A DNA stretch of 64,000 nucleotides, from assembly GCF_020923435.1 (NCBI RefSeq), contig NZ_CP087263.1, positions 2,437,970-2,501,969 on the forward strand. The letters run 5' to 3'. The first letter of the stretch is position 1, and every line of letters begins with the position of its first letter. Source of the stretch: Brevibacillus humidisoli (GTDB lineage Bacteria; Bacillota; Bacilli; Brevibacillales; Brevibacillaceae). The notes under the pieces were generated by a model. The model saw nothing but the letters and a program-made list of their open reading frames with translations, had not been told where the DNA came from and made no database searches. Below are positions 38,606-48,007 of the stretch, piece by piece. The translations under genes were made by a program, and so were the position numbers.

Positions 38606-38666
38606 CCAGCACCCTGCTCCCTACTTGGAGACTTAAAATTTAGTCTAATCGAACAGGATGTCTCAT

Positions 38667-38972
38667 TCAAGGCTCAAACAACGAGGCAAGCCAACGAAAG
38701 GTTGACTTTGCCCCGTCTTTTACGATTTGGCCGAGCGCACTACCCACTTCGCTGATATAGTTGACCATCTTGCCCGGAGATGTTTTGATCGGCGTACCCA
38801 TCACGGCCATTTCCACTTCCCCCTGATCAACCTTGGTGATGTAAAAGGTTTGCGGCTTTGCATCGGGCTGGCCGTGAACCCGCTGAAGCCCCTTTTCCGC
38901 CGTCTGCAGACCGATCACGACGCCTGTGAGCAAAATCACCAGCATGCCGATAAACTTGAATGTCACGTTCAC
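38667..38972 (-). CDS. yqxA: YqxA family protein (DUF3679)
   Basis: 101 residues. One N-terminal membrane helix (about 5-23) then a short basic/acidic domain. Size, helix and location right after spoIIP match Bacillus YqxA (DUF3679), a sporulation-associated protein of unknown role. GTG start at 38972 with AGAGGTG seven bases upstream, inside the end of spoIIP's 3' flank. Confidence 0.85.
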   Translation of the reverse strand: MNVTFKFIGMLVILLTGVVIGLQTAEKGLQRVHGQPDAKPQTFYITKVDQGEVEMAVMGTPIKTSPGKMVNYISEVGSALGQIVKDGAKSTFRWLASLFEP

Positions 38973-38978
38973 ACCGAT

Positions 38979-40154
38979 TCACCTCTTGTCAGGCTGGTCA
39001 TCGGCAGGTGAAAAAACCTTTTCCGCCTGCCAGTAGTACTCGGCAAACACCTCGGCCAATGCTTCAGCGGTGTTGTAGCTCTCTTCCAGCGTATTTCTGG
39101 TTGCGCCGACTTCTATTAACAGACTGCCCGGTGAAATCGATTGGTTATACTCCCCGTGTCCTTCTTTGATGTTTTTATCGTTGACACCACGTGAGAGACC
39201 GGGGTATTTTTGCTCAATCAACTTGTGCAGTTCCTTGGCAAACTGCAGATTTTTCTCGTAATCCTTGTTGGCTGTACCAATCACGAACGAGACCCGGGCG
39301 TAGGTTTTGCCGTTTATCGTCACCGTTGATTTTTCGCGGGAGATATCGTCGCGGTGAATATCGAAAAAGTACTGCAGTTCCCGATGATTCTGCTTGGCCG
39401 CAGCCACTACTTTAAGTGATTCAGCGTAAGCCAGAGCATAGCTTCGCCCCTGATCAAGCAGTCGCTGTTGGATGTCGTCGGTATTGACGATTGCTCCGAT
39501 CCCCAGATCGCGCAGCTCTTGAGCCAATCGCTTGCCGACGAGCGTAATGTTCTTTGTGGGATGATCGACGGAGTTGCCTACTCGTTTTGCCACATTGAGC
39601 CACGATTCTCGGTTGTGTGTATGGTAGATAAAGACCACATCTTTTTCTTGCCGCGTGGGGGGTGATTGCGCTGGGTCCGCAGTCTGCTCACCCGATCCAT
39701 CACCTGATTCCTTCGGCGGAACCGCTGGATCAGCCTGCTTTTCTCCGGCGACTACCGTAGGAGGAGGCGGCGACTCGACGTAGAGGGCGGGCGATTGATC
39801 CTGCTTCGCCATGACATGGGCGGCATTGGTCACTGCCAGAAACCCAGGCAGCTCTCTCCCCAGCAGCATACGCAGATCCCCTGGAGCGATGCCGGTCGAC
39901 AGCTCGAATAGCATGCCGGTCAACGAGACGTCCTCTGGCTGCAGGGAAGCTTGTACGGTTTTACCCAAGAGTGGGATCTCCATGCTCATGATCCGGAGCA
40001 GGGCTAGGCTTGAGAGCTTGGATGTGGCCACCTGCAGCGATGCGGAGTGAACCATTGGCCTGCTGCCGTTTAAGGCGAAAAAGGTGGTGAATACAAACAG
40101 CAGAGCGGTTGCGAGTGCAAGCAGAACGAACTGACGTTGAATAAGGGTTGCCAT
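38979..40154 (-). CDS. spoIIP: Stage II sporulation protein P
   Basis: 391 residues. N-terminal membrane helix (about 8-28), Pro/Asp/Gln-rich linker (130-165), then the SpoIIP amidase/endopeptidase domain with VVFIYHTHNRESW (zinc ligand His), LQYFFDIHRD and SLLIEVGATRNTLEES. In the mother cell, with SpoIID and SpoIIM, it degrades septal peptidoglycan for engulfment. ATG with GGAGGGGAAAAG. Conserved position between gpr and yqxA. Confidence 0.97.
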   Translation of the reverse strand: MATLIQRQFVLLALATALLFVFTTFFALNGSRPMVHSASLQVATSKLSSLALLRIMSMEIPLLGKTVQASLQPEDVSLTGMLFELSTGIAPGDLRMLLGRELPGFLAVTNAAHVMAKQDQSPALYVESPPPPTVVAGEKQADPAVPPKESGDGSGEQTADPAQSPPTRQEKDVVFIYHTHNRESWLNVAKRVGNSVDHPTKNITLVGKRLAQELRDLGIGAIVNTDDIQQRLLDQGRSYALAYAESLKVVAAAKQNHRELQYFFDIHRDDISREKSTVTINGKTYARVSFVIGTANKDYEKNLQFAKELHKLIEQKYPGLSRGVNDKNIKEGHGEYNQSISPGSLLIEVGATRNTLEESYNTAEALAEVFAEYYWQAEKVFSPADDQPDKR

Positions 40155-40271
40155 CTTTTCCCCTCCATTGCTGGATCCAGTGTGCTTAGTCTATGACTAT
40201 GCCAATGGTAGAGAAACTAGAACGGACAACCCATTATTTTAGACACTTGCTAGAATCATAGGTTCACGGCA

Positions 40272-41381
40272 CTAGTGGGTATAAGCACCGACGCTTTCCT
40301 GATCGACCTGACGATGGAGTGCTTTGTTTAGCCCGCTGGAGATGATGTTGGCGATTCCGGCCATGAACTCATCTACCTCTTTTGGCGTCACCACCAGGTT
40401 TTGTCCCAGCGGCTGCAGCACTTCGCGGATCAACTGCCGCTTCTCGTTCTCCGCCAACTGCCCGATCAAACCGAGATACGTTTTGCGTACTTCCATCTCC
40501 GGCAAATCGTCTTCCGTATAAGGCTCTCTCCGTTCCGGCAGCTCGGAGACGGCCAAACGGTTAAAGGGGCGATCCTGTTCTTTCATGCTCTGACCAAAGT
40601 GACCGAGCAGATAAGTGATCGCATCGTTCGCGATGGTAGAGGCAAACACAACGGTTGGAACACCGATCGAAACAACTGGAATGCCTAGAGTCTCTCGATC
40701 GATCGCCTTTCGTTTGTTGCCCACGCCAGAACCGGGATGGATGCCCGTATCGGCAATCTGGATCGTGGTATTGACCCGATGCAGAGCGCGGGACGCCAGC
40801 GAATCGATCGCAATGACGAAATCGGGTTTGCTCTTCTCCACCACGCCAAAGACGATCTCACTCGTCTCGATCCCGGTGATCCCCAGCACGCCGGGAGAGA
40901 GCGCACTCACTTCACGGTATCCCTCTTCTACCGTTTCCGGCGCCAGCTTGAACAGATGACGGGTGACCAGCAGATTCTCGACAACCATCGGCCCAAGCGC
41001 ATCCGGTGTCACATTCCAGTTGCCAAGACCCACGACCAATGCTTTTTTATCTTCTGCGAGGCCAAGTTGCTGGAGATAACGGTCAATCTCTCTGGCGAAC
41101 CGTCTCATCACTGCGTTCTCAAACTCTGTATCATTCTCCCGCAGTTTGGGCGCTTCAATGGTTATGTACCGGCCGGGCATCATACCGATCTGGCGGCCAG
41201 CCTCCTCATTCTCCACCTCGACCCGGGTTACCCGTATGCCCGGATCTGTGTCGTCCGTATCTACGACAACCCCGGATAGTTCACCTTTTCCCTGCGCCTT
41301 CGTAGCCAGTTCGTGAGCTTCCAAGGCTAGATCGGTTCGAACCCCATATCCCGCCAGATCCACATTGTGTGCTTCTGTCAC
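40272..41381 (-). CDS. gpr: Germination protease GPR
   Basis: 369 residues, full length for the A25 family. Made as a zymogen in the forespore, self-processed at the N terminus, then degrades small acid-soluble spore proteins on germination. Recognisable family blocks: [12 protein letters not shown] at the N terminus, [26 protein letters not shown] and [14 protein letters not shown] start with AGAAAGGAGG. Divergent from rpsT as in Bacillus. Confidence 0.97.
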   Translation of the reverse strand: MTEAHNVDLAGYGVRTDLALEAHELATKAQGKGELSGVVVDTDDTDPGIRVTRVEVENEEAGRQIGMMPGRYITIEAPKLRENDTEFENAVMRRFAREIDRYLQQLGLAEDKKALVVGLGNWNVTPDALGPMVVENLLVTRHLFKLAPETVEEGYREVSALSPGVLGITGIETSEIVFGVVEKSKPDFVIAIDSLASRALHRVNTTIQIADTGIHPGSGVGNKRKAIDRETLGIPVVSIGVPTVVFASTIANDAITYLLGHFGQSMKEQDRPFNRLAVSELPERREPYTEDDLPEMEVRKTYLGLIGQLAENEKRQLIREVLQPLGQNLVVTPKEVDEFMAGIANIISSGLNKALHRQVDQESVGAYTH

Positions 41382-41449
41382 GGTGATTCCTCCTTTCTGC
41401 TTCTTGTCTTAGGTTGCATAAAAGTGTATTACTTATTCCGAATCCTTTC

Positions 41450-41478
41450 TTGCAATCGATTACCGAGCGTGCTAGAAT
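41450..41478 (+). promoter_or_regulatory. Sigma-A promoter of rpsT
   Basis: TTGCAA (41450-41455), 17-base spacer, TAGAAT (41473-41478). A short hairpin TAGACC/GGTCTA (41498-41516) lies in the leader and may take part in regulation by free S20 or in mRNA stability. Confidence 0.75.
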
Positions 41479-41552
41479 ATGTTTTGTTGTACTACTGTAG
41501 ACCATTTATCGGTCTATCCGTTTTGTTCGATTGCTGTAAGGAGGTGACAGAC

Positions 41553-41828
41553 ATGCCAAATATCAAATCCGCTATCAAGCGTACCAAGCAGATTGAAAAA
41601 CGCCGTTTGCACCGTGCCTCGCAAAAGTCCGACCTGCGTACGGCTGTGAAAACCGTCGAGAAAGCGATTGCCGCAAACGACGTGGAACTGGCTAAAAACT
41701 CCCTTGTGGTCGCTGTGAAAAAGCTGGACAAGGCTGCTACCAAGGGACTTATCCATAAAAACGCGGCGAATCGCCAAAAATCCCGCTTGATGAAAAAGCT
41801 CAACGGGTTGACTTCACCAGTCGCGTAA
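41553..41828 (+). CDS. rpsT: 30S ribosomal protein S20
   Basis: 91 residues, lysine- and arginine-rich, starting [17 protein letters not shown] as in other Bacillota. Binds 16S rRNA early in small-subunit assembly. AAGGAGGTGAC precedes ATG 41553. Single-gene transcript: promoter upstream and long terminator downstream. Confidence 0.99.
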   Translation: MPNIKSAIKRTKQIEKRRLHRASQKSDLRTAVKTVEKAIAANDVELAKNSLVVAVKKLDKAATKGLIHKNAANRQKSRLMKKLNGLTSPVA

Positions 41829-41852
41829 AGAACAGGCCAATCTAAATGAAAG

Positions 41853-41924
41853 ACACCCCACCTGGAAAACATGGGACAGCACCTTGCGGTGTTGCCCCAT
41901 ACATCCTGCTAGGGGTGTTTTTTT
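41853..41924 (+). terminator. Terminator of rpsT
   Basis: Long stem: ACACCCC (41853-41859) with GGGGTGT (41912-41918), and inner pairing ATGGG..CACC with GGTG..CCCAT, followed by TTTTTTT. Confidence 0.9.
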
Positions 41925-41960
41925 ATGACCGGAAAAGGGGATAGATTTGAACCGCTGTTC

Positions 41961-43223
41961 TCACTCTTCCACGTAGGGAATTGTGAGCGGACCTAACGGC
42001 AGAACGGCGACCGTCATCCCCTCGCCGTACTGTTCCCTCAATTGTTCCAGTGTATGCTCAATGTTGTTGGTCGGCTTAAACATCGCTTTCGTTACCTCTT
42101 CCTCAGATAAAGAGGAATAGACATATACGTCAGCCCAGACTTGAATGACGGCTTGTTTTTGAACCTGCCATTGATCGAACATCTGGAACGTATGATCGTT
42201 AATCATTTCCAGGATTTCGTGAGGGGTCCGTCTCATCTGCAGGATCTTTGCGTAATTCCCGTGATTCGGCAGACCATCGGAGCATTCAGCGGCACAGATA
42301 ATCGTACCACCTTGTTTGACGATCTTATGAGCAGCACTCATCCCTTTCACCGCTTGGTACAAGTTTTGGTCCAGCGGGTAGCCGGAGTTGGACGTAATCA
42401 CCACATCAAACCGGTGATCACATCGAATCATCGCGTGCTCTTTGGCAAAGGCGCAGCCGGCGTCATGTGCCGCAAACAGCTCGCCGGCGAATGCCTGCGT
42501 AATCTCTTTTTCCCGATTCAATGTCACGTTCAGCATAAAATGCGGCTTGCACATCTGGTTTACTTCCCTGGTCATGTCCTGCACCGGGTTGTTCACCATG
42601 TTGCCCCATGTTGCTTGGGGGTCCCCAATCATCCTCGCGTTGTGGAACGTCATGATCGTTTCAATGCCGGCAATACCAGGCATGATTCCCTTTGGCCCGC
42701 CAGAGAAACCGGCAAAGAAATGGGGTTCTATAAAACCGGTCACAATCCGAAAATCGGCTTCTACATACTCCTTGTTCAGATAGACATCACAACCGAAACG
42801 GCTGCGGCCAACCTTGGCCAACGTTTCTTTCTCATGGCAGTGGTTGTTGATGATGCGAATATGATCAACCACCCACTCCCCCAGCATCTGCACGAACTCT
42901 TCACGCGTCTGATCACGATGCGTTCCCGTGCCGTTGATGATGACAAAGTTCTCCAACGGCACATGAGGCAATTCCTTGATCAGCCACGGCACCAACTTGT
43001 GATTGGGTGTAGGTCGGGTAATGTCGCTGATCACGATGGCCACTTTATCGGTTTCCTTCACCATCTCTCGCAGTGGAGGAGTGCCGATCGGATGTTGCAG
43101 TGCCTCCCGTACCGCTTTCTCCTCATCTGCCAGACCAGGGAGATGTTTTGGTTCCACGATCACAGAATCATCAGGGACTTCTATCGTTAATCCTGTTTTT
43201 CCGTACAAAAGAGTTGTTTTCAC
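41961..43223 (-). CDS. larA: LarA-family nickel-dependent 2-hydroxyacid racemase/epimerase
   Basis: 420 residues. Family residues of Lactobacillus LarA are present: GTGTHR with catalytic-type H102, PHFFAGFSGGPKGIMPG with H168 and cofactor-linking K178, and H194 in TFHNARMIG. LarA-type enzymes use the nickel pincer nucleotide to invert C2 of lactate, malate or sugar acids. Cofactor genes larB, larC and larE are not in this window. GTG start, GAGGTAATC upstream. Clustered with a KdgT-like permease and glycerate kinase, so a glycerate or aldonic-acid substrate is more likely than lactate (inference). Confidence 0.88.
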   Translation of the reverse strand: MKTTLLYGKTGLTIEVPDDSVIVEPKHLPGLADEEKAVREALQHPIGTPPLREMVKETDKVAIVISDITRPTPNHKLVPWLIKELPHVPLENFVIINGTGTHRDQTREEFVQMLGEWVVDHIRIINNHCHEKETLAKVGRSRFGCDVYLNKEYVEADFRIVTGFIEPHFFAGFSGGPKGIMPGIAGIETIMTFHNARMIGDPQATWGNMVNNPVQDMTREVNQMCKPHFMLNVTLNREKEITQAFAGELFAAHDAGCAFAKEHAMIRCDHRFDVVITSNSGYPLDQNLYQAVKGMSAAHKIVKQGGTIICAAECSDGLPNHGNYAKILQMRRTPHEILEMINDHTFQMFDQWQVQKQAVIQVWADVYVYSSLSEEEVTKAMFKPTNNIEHTLEQLREQYGEGMTVAVLPLGPLTIPYVEE

Positions 43224-43273
43224 ACTGATTACCTCACTTGTAGATGGGATGACGAGACCGGTTTTCTGCCAGT

Positions 43274-44350
43274 TTACTGCTCCAGTTTGGCATCGATTCC
43301 TCTCTTTTGCTGATACTTATCCATCAGGATGACAGCTACGGGACAAAGGATGGCCGTCGTAAGGGTGGAAATCGAGATTTGAGCAGTTGCGATATTGACT
43401 AGATCCTGGTAGGCCTGCGCCTCAGCGGCCGTCATCATCCCGGAGCCGGCTGCCACTGAAGCTGCTGCTGCAATCGCTACCGGCGTACCAGCTGCGTTCC
43501 CTGCAGTGGAAGCTTCAGCCACAGGCGCGATCTGGCTCTTTTCACGGAACAATCGAAAGACCAAAACCCCTACTCCTCCCGTCAGCACGGTGGTCATGAT
43601 CCCGAGCAGCAGCCCCGCTCCCACTACTTCCGGATTAAAGAAGTTGGCCAGGTTCATTCCTGCGCCCAAAGCAAAGGCAAAAAACGGTACGGGAATCGTC
43701 TCTCCCGGCTTCAGGAATTCACGGATGTCCTCATCCAGATTGCCGAGCAGCATCCCCAACGCAATCGGCAGCAATACGGCGATAAAGGCAATCACTGGGA
43801 AACTTGAGCCCATCAGTCCCAGAGCCATCAAGGTAAAGAATGGTCCGTCGTTCAACGAGAGAACCGAGACTGCCCCTACATCGGAGCGGTTGCCGTACTG
43901 CCCGGTCAGGGCAGCGTACATCCCGCCGTTACCATTCGTCATCGCGGCGATAATCGCCATCGAAGACAACCCGAGGAATCCGTTGAACGGATCAAAAAAC
44001 AACCCGAACAAATACCCGACGGCCAAACCGGTTACATATTTCGACGTCGTCAAGAGGATCCCCTTCTTTAAGGCTTTTCCCCCTACACGCAGGTTCATCT
44101 GGCTCCCTGCACAAAAGACGAACAGGGCGATCAACGTTAATGCACCGGTCTTAAACAGCGCCTCTGAAAACCCGCCAATTCGTAAAAACTCATAGTATCC
44201 CTGCTCGGTCGGAGCCACCCCTAACCCCTTCAAAATGTTCATGATAAAAGGTATGTGCATCTGGTCGATTGTGTTTAGTAATGCACCCAAGAGCAACGGA
44301 ACAACCATCAATCCGCCTGGTACTTTTTCAATCGTTTGTTTGATTTTCAT
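43274..44350 (-). CDS. 2-keto-3-deoxygluconate permease family transporter (KdgT)
   Basis: 358 residues, about ten hydrophobic segments. Opens with KIKQTIEKVPGGLMVVPLLLGALLNT and contains AIIAAMTNGNGGMYAALTGQYG, both characteristic of KdgT (PF03812). Such permeases take up 2-keto-3-deoxygluconate or related acids with a cation. An Ala-rich insert (about 285-310) is unusual but hydrophobic. Its start overlaps the glycerate kinase stop by 4 bp. Confidence 0.9.
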   Translation of the reverse strand: MKIKQTIEKVPGGLMVVPLLLGALLNTIDQMHIPFIMNILKGLGVAPTEQGYYEFLRIGGFSEALFKTGALTLIALFVFCAGSQMNLRVGGKALKKGILLTTSKYVTGLAVGYLFGLFFDPFNGFLGLSSMAIIAAMTNGNGGMYAALTGQYGNRSDVGAVSVLSLNDGPFFTLMALGLMGSSFPVIAFIAVLLPIALGMLLGNLDEDIREFLKPGETIPVPFFAFALGAGMNLANFFNPEVVGAGLLLGIMTTVLTGGVGVLVFRLFREKSQIAPVAEASTAGNAAGTPVAIAAAASVAAGSGMMTAAEAQAYQDLVNIATAQISISTLTTAILCPVAVILMDKYQQKRGIDAKLEQ

Positions 44351-45507
44351 TTCTTATCAACCCCGTTTGTGTACACTTTTTTAGCCAGATACGTACGCAA
44401 TACTTGCTCCGACTTTTCGGCCAGCAACTCCGGAGCCCTCCGGATCGCTTCTTCTAGTGTCATCGGCGCATTGATGATACTGTGCACGCATTCGATCCCA
44501 TGTTGATAGAGAACATCTACTCCCCTTCCGATCGATCCAGCGAGGACAAATGTCGGAATCCCCTGCTTCTTCGCTGCTTCCGCAACCCCCATCGGCGTTT
44601 TGCCGGAGGCAGTCTGGAAATCAATCTGTCCTTCCCCCGTAATGACCAGGTCAGCTCCCTCCATAGCATCTGCCAGCCTGGTATATTCGATGACGATGTC
44701 GATTCCGCGCTTCATCTCGGCCGGAAAAAACGCCTGAAACGCGCCACCAATCCCACCTGCGGCACCTGCACCCGGCATCTCATGCAGCCGAATCCTTGTC
44801 TTCGCTTGTACCAGATTGGCCCAGTGATGCAGATTGCTCTCCAACTGTTCCACGATCTCGGGAGTCGCTCCTTTTTGCGGGCCAAAAACATGAGAGGCTC
44901 CATCTGGACCGATCAGCGGGTTTTGTACATCTGTTGCGATCAAAAAGGCAGCATCTGCTATTCTCGCATCCCACTCACTGTCATCGATCGTGACGATTTG
45001 CTGCAATTGGCCTCCGCCAAAAGCGACGGATTTACCAGAAGAATCAAGCAATTTCATTCCTAATGCCTGCAGCATACCGCTTCCGCCGTCATTGGTAGCG
45101 CTTCCACCAACCGCCAAAATAAAATGGCGGCAGCCGTCATCGAGGGCTTTCTTGATCAATTCTCCCGTACCATACGTGGTAGTAATCAGAGGATTCCGTT
45201 GATCAGGAGGTACCAGACCTAATCCGGAGGCGCTTGCCATTTCAATGACGCAGGTGCTCCCGTCTCCCAGCACTCCATACGCTGCTTTGACTGGTTTGTG
45301 CAAAGGACCGGTAACCAGTACCTCTACCTTTTTTCCCGCAGTGGCAGCTATGAGACTGTCCATCGTGCCTTCTCCGCCATCTGCTACCGGTACCAGTACC
45401 GTTTCTGCGTCTGGGAGAACGTTTTTGATCCCCTGCTCAATGGCAACGGCGGCCTCCATCGCCGTTACACTCCCTTTAAATGAATCAGGGGCAATCACGA
45501 TCTTAAT
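44347..45507 (-). CDS. Glycerate 2-kinase (GarK/GlxK family)
   Basis: 386 residues from the start chosen here. IVIAPDSFKGSVTA, PVADGGEGTMDSL, AVGGSATNDGGSGML and a C-terminal VITGEGQID block identify the GarK family, which phosphorylates D-glycerate to 2-phosphoglycerate. Homologues begin MKIVIAPDSFK; here that places initiation at an ATT codon (45507), six bases after AAGGTGGTG. The longest frame begins at GTG 45534, but would put the ribosome site within the gene. First gene of the operon, under a possible catabolite site. Confidence 0.92.
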   Translation of the reverse strand: MKIVIAPDSFKGSVTAMEAAVAIEQGIKNVLPDAETVLVPVADGGEGTMDSLIAATAGKKVEVLVTGPLHKPVKAAYGVLGDGSTCVIEMASASGLGLVPPDQRNPLITTTYGTGELIKKALDDGCRHFILAVGGSATNDGGSGMLQALGMKLLDSSGKSVAFGGGQLQQIVTIDDSEWDARIADAAFLIATDVQNPLIGPDGASHVFGPQKGATPEIVEQLESNLHHWANLVQAKTRIRLHEMPGAGAAGGIGGAFQAFFPAEMKRGIDIVIEYTRLADAMEGADLVITGEGQIDFQTASGKTPMGVAEAAKKQGIPTFVLAGSIGRGVDVLYQHGIECVHSIINAPMTLEEAIRRAPELLAEKSEQVLRTYLAKKVYTNGVDKK

Positions 45508-45538
45508 TGTAATCACCACCTTCTTTTTTCTCACATGT

Positions 45539-45552
45539 GGAAACCGCTTTCA
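45539..45552 (-). promoter_or_regulatory. Candidate cre (CcpA) site
   Basis: GGAAACCGCTTTCA matches the cre consensus TGNAANCGNWNNCA at 13 of 14 positions. It lies between the likely promoter and the glycerate kinase start, a position that gives glucose repression. Confidence 0.5.
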
Positions 45553-45594
45553 AAACGAGATGGTTCCAAGTGTTTGCTGTTTGACCTGGTTTTA

Positions 45595-45600
45595 TTATAT
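45595..45600 (-). promoter_or_regulatory. Perfect -10 box for the glycerate kinase operon
   Basis: TATAAT on the minus strand, about 90 bp upstream of the start; no good -35 at 16-18 bp, which fits an activator-dependent promoter (CdaR divergent to it). Confidence 0.45.
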
Positions 45601-45728
45601 ACATCTTGCCATCCCTAAATCTTCGGCTACATTATACAAAAAAAGCGGATACTTTCCTTGCTATTTTGGTTATATTGCATAAATATAAAGGGTGGAGTTT
45701 ACCCTGCCGATAAGAGGTGTGAGATGAC

Positions 45729-46829
45729 ATGACATTGTTAACCCGTGAGATAGCCGAGGCGATTGTCAAAGAAACGATGAATCGGTTGCATCGGAATATA
45801 AATATCATGGATGAATCAGGTGTGATTATTGCCTCTGGTGATCCGACGCGTGTTGGGGAGCGACATGAAGGAGCTCTGCAAGTGGTGAGAACTGGCAGAG
45901 CACTCATCATCAAACAGGCAGAGGCCAATCGGTGGCCGGGCAGTCGCTCCGGGATCAACCTGCCGATCCAGTTTCAAGACAAAATCGTTGGTGTGATCGG
46001 CATCACCGGTCGTCCAGAGGAGGTGGAGGAATTCGGCGGTATTGTAAAGATGACGACCGAGTTGATGATCAAGCAATCCTACCTAGCCTCCCAATTGGAG
46101 TGGCTGCAGCATACAAAGGAAATGGTGATCGAAGAGCTGATCAAATCCCAGATCGACCATGAACGCATCGACCAACTGCTTCATATGCTTGCCCTAAAGC
46201 TATCCCCTCCTTATCAGCTATTTCTCATCGAGCTAAAGGAGAGAACCATTCAAAATCACGTGCTAATGAGGCAAATCGAGCAGATCGTCGGTCCAGAGCG
46301 GCATCTGATCGGTTTTGTCAACGTCCATCGGCTGTTCATCTTACTATCGGGGTTGACAGAGGAACGCTGCAAGGACAAGCTGCTGTCCATCGCAAATGCA
46401 CTCGACCATGCAGGGCTTACATTTCGAGTCGGCTGCGGAACAGAGGTACACGAACGAGAGAAGATCTCTACCGCCTACCAGGAAGCAGCGCTTGCCCTAA
46501 CAGTCGGAGGAGAAGGAGAGAGAATCATCCTTTATTCCGACGTTCAAACAAAAGCGCTGATCTATGAGATGAATGACGAGGTGAAACAACGATACATCAC
46601 ACGCATCTTCGCCAGGACCTCGCCGAAACTGATCAAAACCCTGCAGGTCTTTTTTGCGTGCAACTGCAACATTACCGAAACAGCTAAATCCTTGTATGTT
46701 CATCGTAATACACTGATTTACCGCTTAAAGAAGATCAAAGAAGAGACCGGCTGCGATCCGCAACTGTTTCAAGATGCTGTTTCCTTGCAGATGGCCGCCT
46801 GGATGTTTGAGCAGGATACATCTGACTAG
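45729..46829 (+). CDS. cdaR: CdaR family sugar-diacid/glycerate-responsive activator
   Basis: 366 residues. N-terminal putative sugar diacid recognition domain (about 1-135, EIAEAIVKETMNRLHRNINIMDESGVIIASGDPTRVG), central GGDEF-like region, and C-terminal PucR/CdaR helix-turn-helix (NITETAKSLYVHRNTLIYRLKKIKEETG). E. coli CdaR activates galactarate, glucarate and glycerate genes. Divergent from the glycerate kinase-kdgT-larA operon, which it very likely controls. ATG with AGAGGTG upstream. Confidence 0.93.
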   Translation: MTLLTREIAEAIVKETMNRLHRNINIMDESGVIIASGDPTRVGERHEGALQVVRTGRALIIKQAEANRWPGSRSGINLPIQFQDKIVGVIGITGRPEEVEEFGGIVKMTTELMIKQSYLASQLEWLQHTKEMVIEELIKSQIDHERIDQLLHMLALKLSPPYQLFLIELKERTIQNHVLMRQIEQIVGPERHLIGFVNVHRLFILLSGLTEERCKDKLLSIANALDHAGLTFRVGCGTEVHEREKISTAYQEAALALTVGGEGERIILYSDVQTKALIYEMNDEVKQRYITRIFARTSPKLIKTLQVFFACNCNITETAKSLYVHRNTLIYRLKKIKEETGCDPQLFQDAVSLQMAAWMFEQDTSD

Positions 46830-46881
46830 ATCTATTGCACCTAAATAGTCAGTCTCCATTTTGCAAAGTGGATGCCAAAAC

Positions 46882-46928
46882 AAAAACTTCGGCTGTGCCC
46901 CAAACCCATGGGGAGAGCCGAAGTTTTT
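46882..46928. terminator. Bidirectional terminator between cdaR and holA
   Basis: 13-bp perfect stem AAAAACTTCGGCT/AGCCGAAGTTTTT with inner CCCC/GGGG; T-runs on both strands. Confidence 0.95.
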
Positions 46929-46966
46929 CATATCCTTTCGTTCTTTGTTCCAGTGGCAGCCAAACG

Positions 46967-48007
46967 CTACCGCGCTGGCTTCAATTCAGCGGCTACACGG
47001 GTCATCAACAGTTCCAACGCCAACCGCTTGTCCACTTGACCTGATTTGATGCGGAAGTCTTCCTCCGCGAACAGCCCCAGCAAGCGGCGCAGAGATGCTT
47101 CATCAAAGTATCGCGTCTGTTCCATCGCTTTCTTCACGGCAAACGGGTGCACCTTTAGCATGCCGGCCAACTGCTGTTGGCTGTATCCGCGTGGAGCCCA
47201 CAGCTTGACATGCAGCAGCAGCCGGAACTGTCGGGCCAGCAGCGCGAGCAGCTTGAGCGGTTCTTCTCCTGTCAACAGACAGTCGTACAGTGTGCGAAAT
47301 GCTTCCGGCAGCCTACCCGCAACAACCGCGTCGACCAGCCTGAACACATCCTGCTCCAACGTACGGGGTGTCAACTGCTCAATCACATCATCGGTGATGA
47401 CCGCACCCGGCGTACCCAGGTAAAGGGCCAGTTTCTCCAACTCGTTGTTTAACAGACGCAGGTCGGATCCGACCCTGTCGACCAACTGCTGTACCCGTAC
47501 CCGTTCCATCCGTACCCCATGACGCTCCGCCCGCCGTTGTACCCAAGCGAGCAGGTCGCCATCCCGCAACGGAGCGAACGAGAGCACGGTCGCCTGTTTT
47601 TTCAAGCTCTTGACCAGTTTCTTCCGTTCATCCAGCTTGTCGGCATAGACCAGAAACAGGATCGACGCGTACGCTGGCGGCTGTTCGAGATACTGTTCCA
47701 ACGCAGCAAGATTATGCTCCAGTTTGCTCGGAGGTTTTGCTCCCGTCAAAAAATAGGCGTTAGCAGCAATCACCACTCTGTGCTCTGCCAAAAACGGCAG
47801 GGTCTCCGCATCCTCTAGGATCGACTGCAGCGGTACTTCCGCACAGTCATACCGACTGAGGTTCAAGTCGGCACTATCTGGCGGGACAATTTCACGACTG
47901 GCAAACGAGACAAACTCGTCCATCAAATACGTCTCTGTTCCGTACAGTACGTACACCGAGGCGTACTGCTTCTCTTTTATCGCTTGCACGGCCGTGTGCA
48001 GCGGCAT
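46967..48007 (-). CDS. holA: DNA polymerase III delta subunit
   Basis: 346 residues, normal HolA length. VYVLYGTETYLMDEFV at the N terminus, AAA+-like fold without a functional Walker A, and C-terminal collar domain (LLALLARQFRLLLHVK, HPFAVKKAMEQTRYF). Wrench subunit that opens the sliding clamp in the clamp loader. Start at ATG 48007 with GGGGAGG 9 bases upstream; a further ATG at 48025 is open. Conserved yqeN position. Confidence 0.95.
   Translation of the reverse strand: MPLHTAVQAIKEKQYASVYVLYGTETYLMDEFVSFASREIVPPDSADLNLSRYDCAEVPLQSILEDAETLPFLAEHRVVIAANAYFLTGAKPPSKLEHNLAALEQYLEQPPAYASILFLVYADKLDERKKLVKSLKKQATVLSFAPLRDGDLLAWVQRRAERHGVRMERVRVQQLVDRVGSDLRLLNNELEKLALYLGTPGAVITDDVIEQLTPRTLEQDVFRLVDAVVAGRLPEAFRTLYDCLLTGEEPLKLLALLARQFRLLLHVKLWAPRGYSQQQLAGMLKVHPFAVKKAMEQTRYFDEASLRRLLGLFAEEDFRIKSGQVDKRLALELLMTRVAAELKPAR

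Noticed and set aside
41382-41450. Forespore sigma-G promoter for gpr
   Set aside because: A GGAATA-N17-CAACCTA resemblance exists in the right place but matches the consensus too poorly to call.
42141-43190. 349-codon open frame opposite larA
   Set aside because: LarA family residues on the minus strand are decisive; the plus-strand frame shows no domain.
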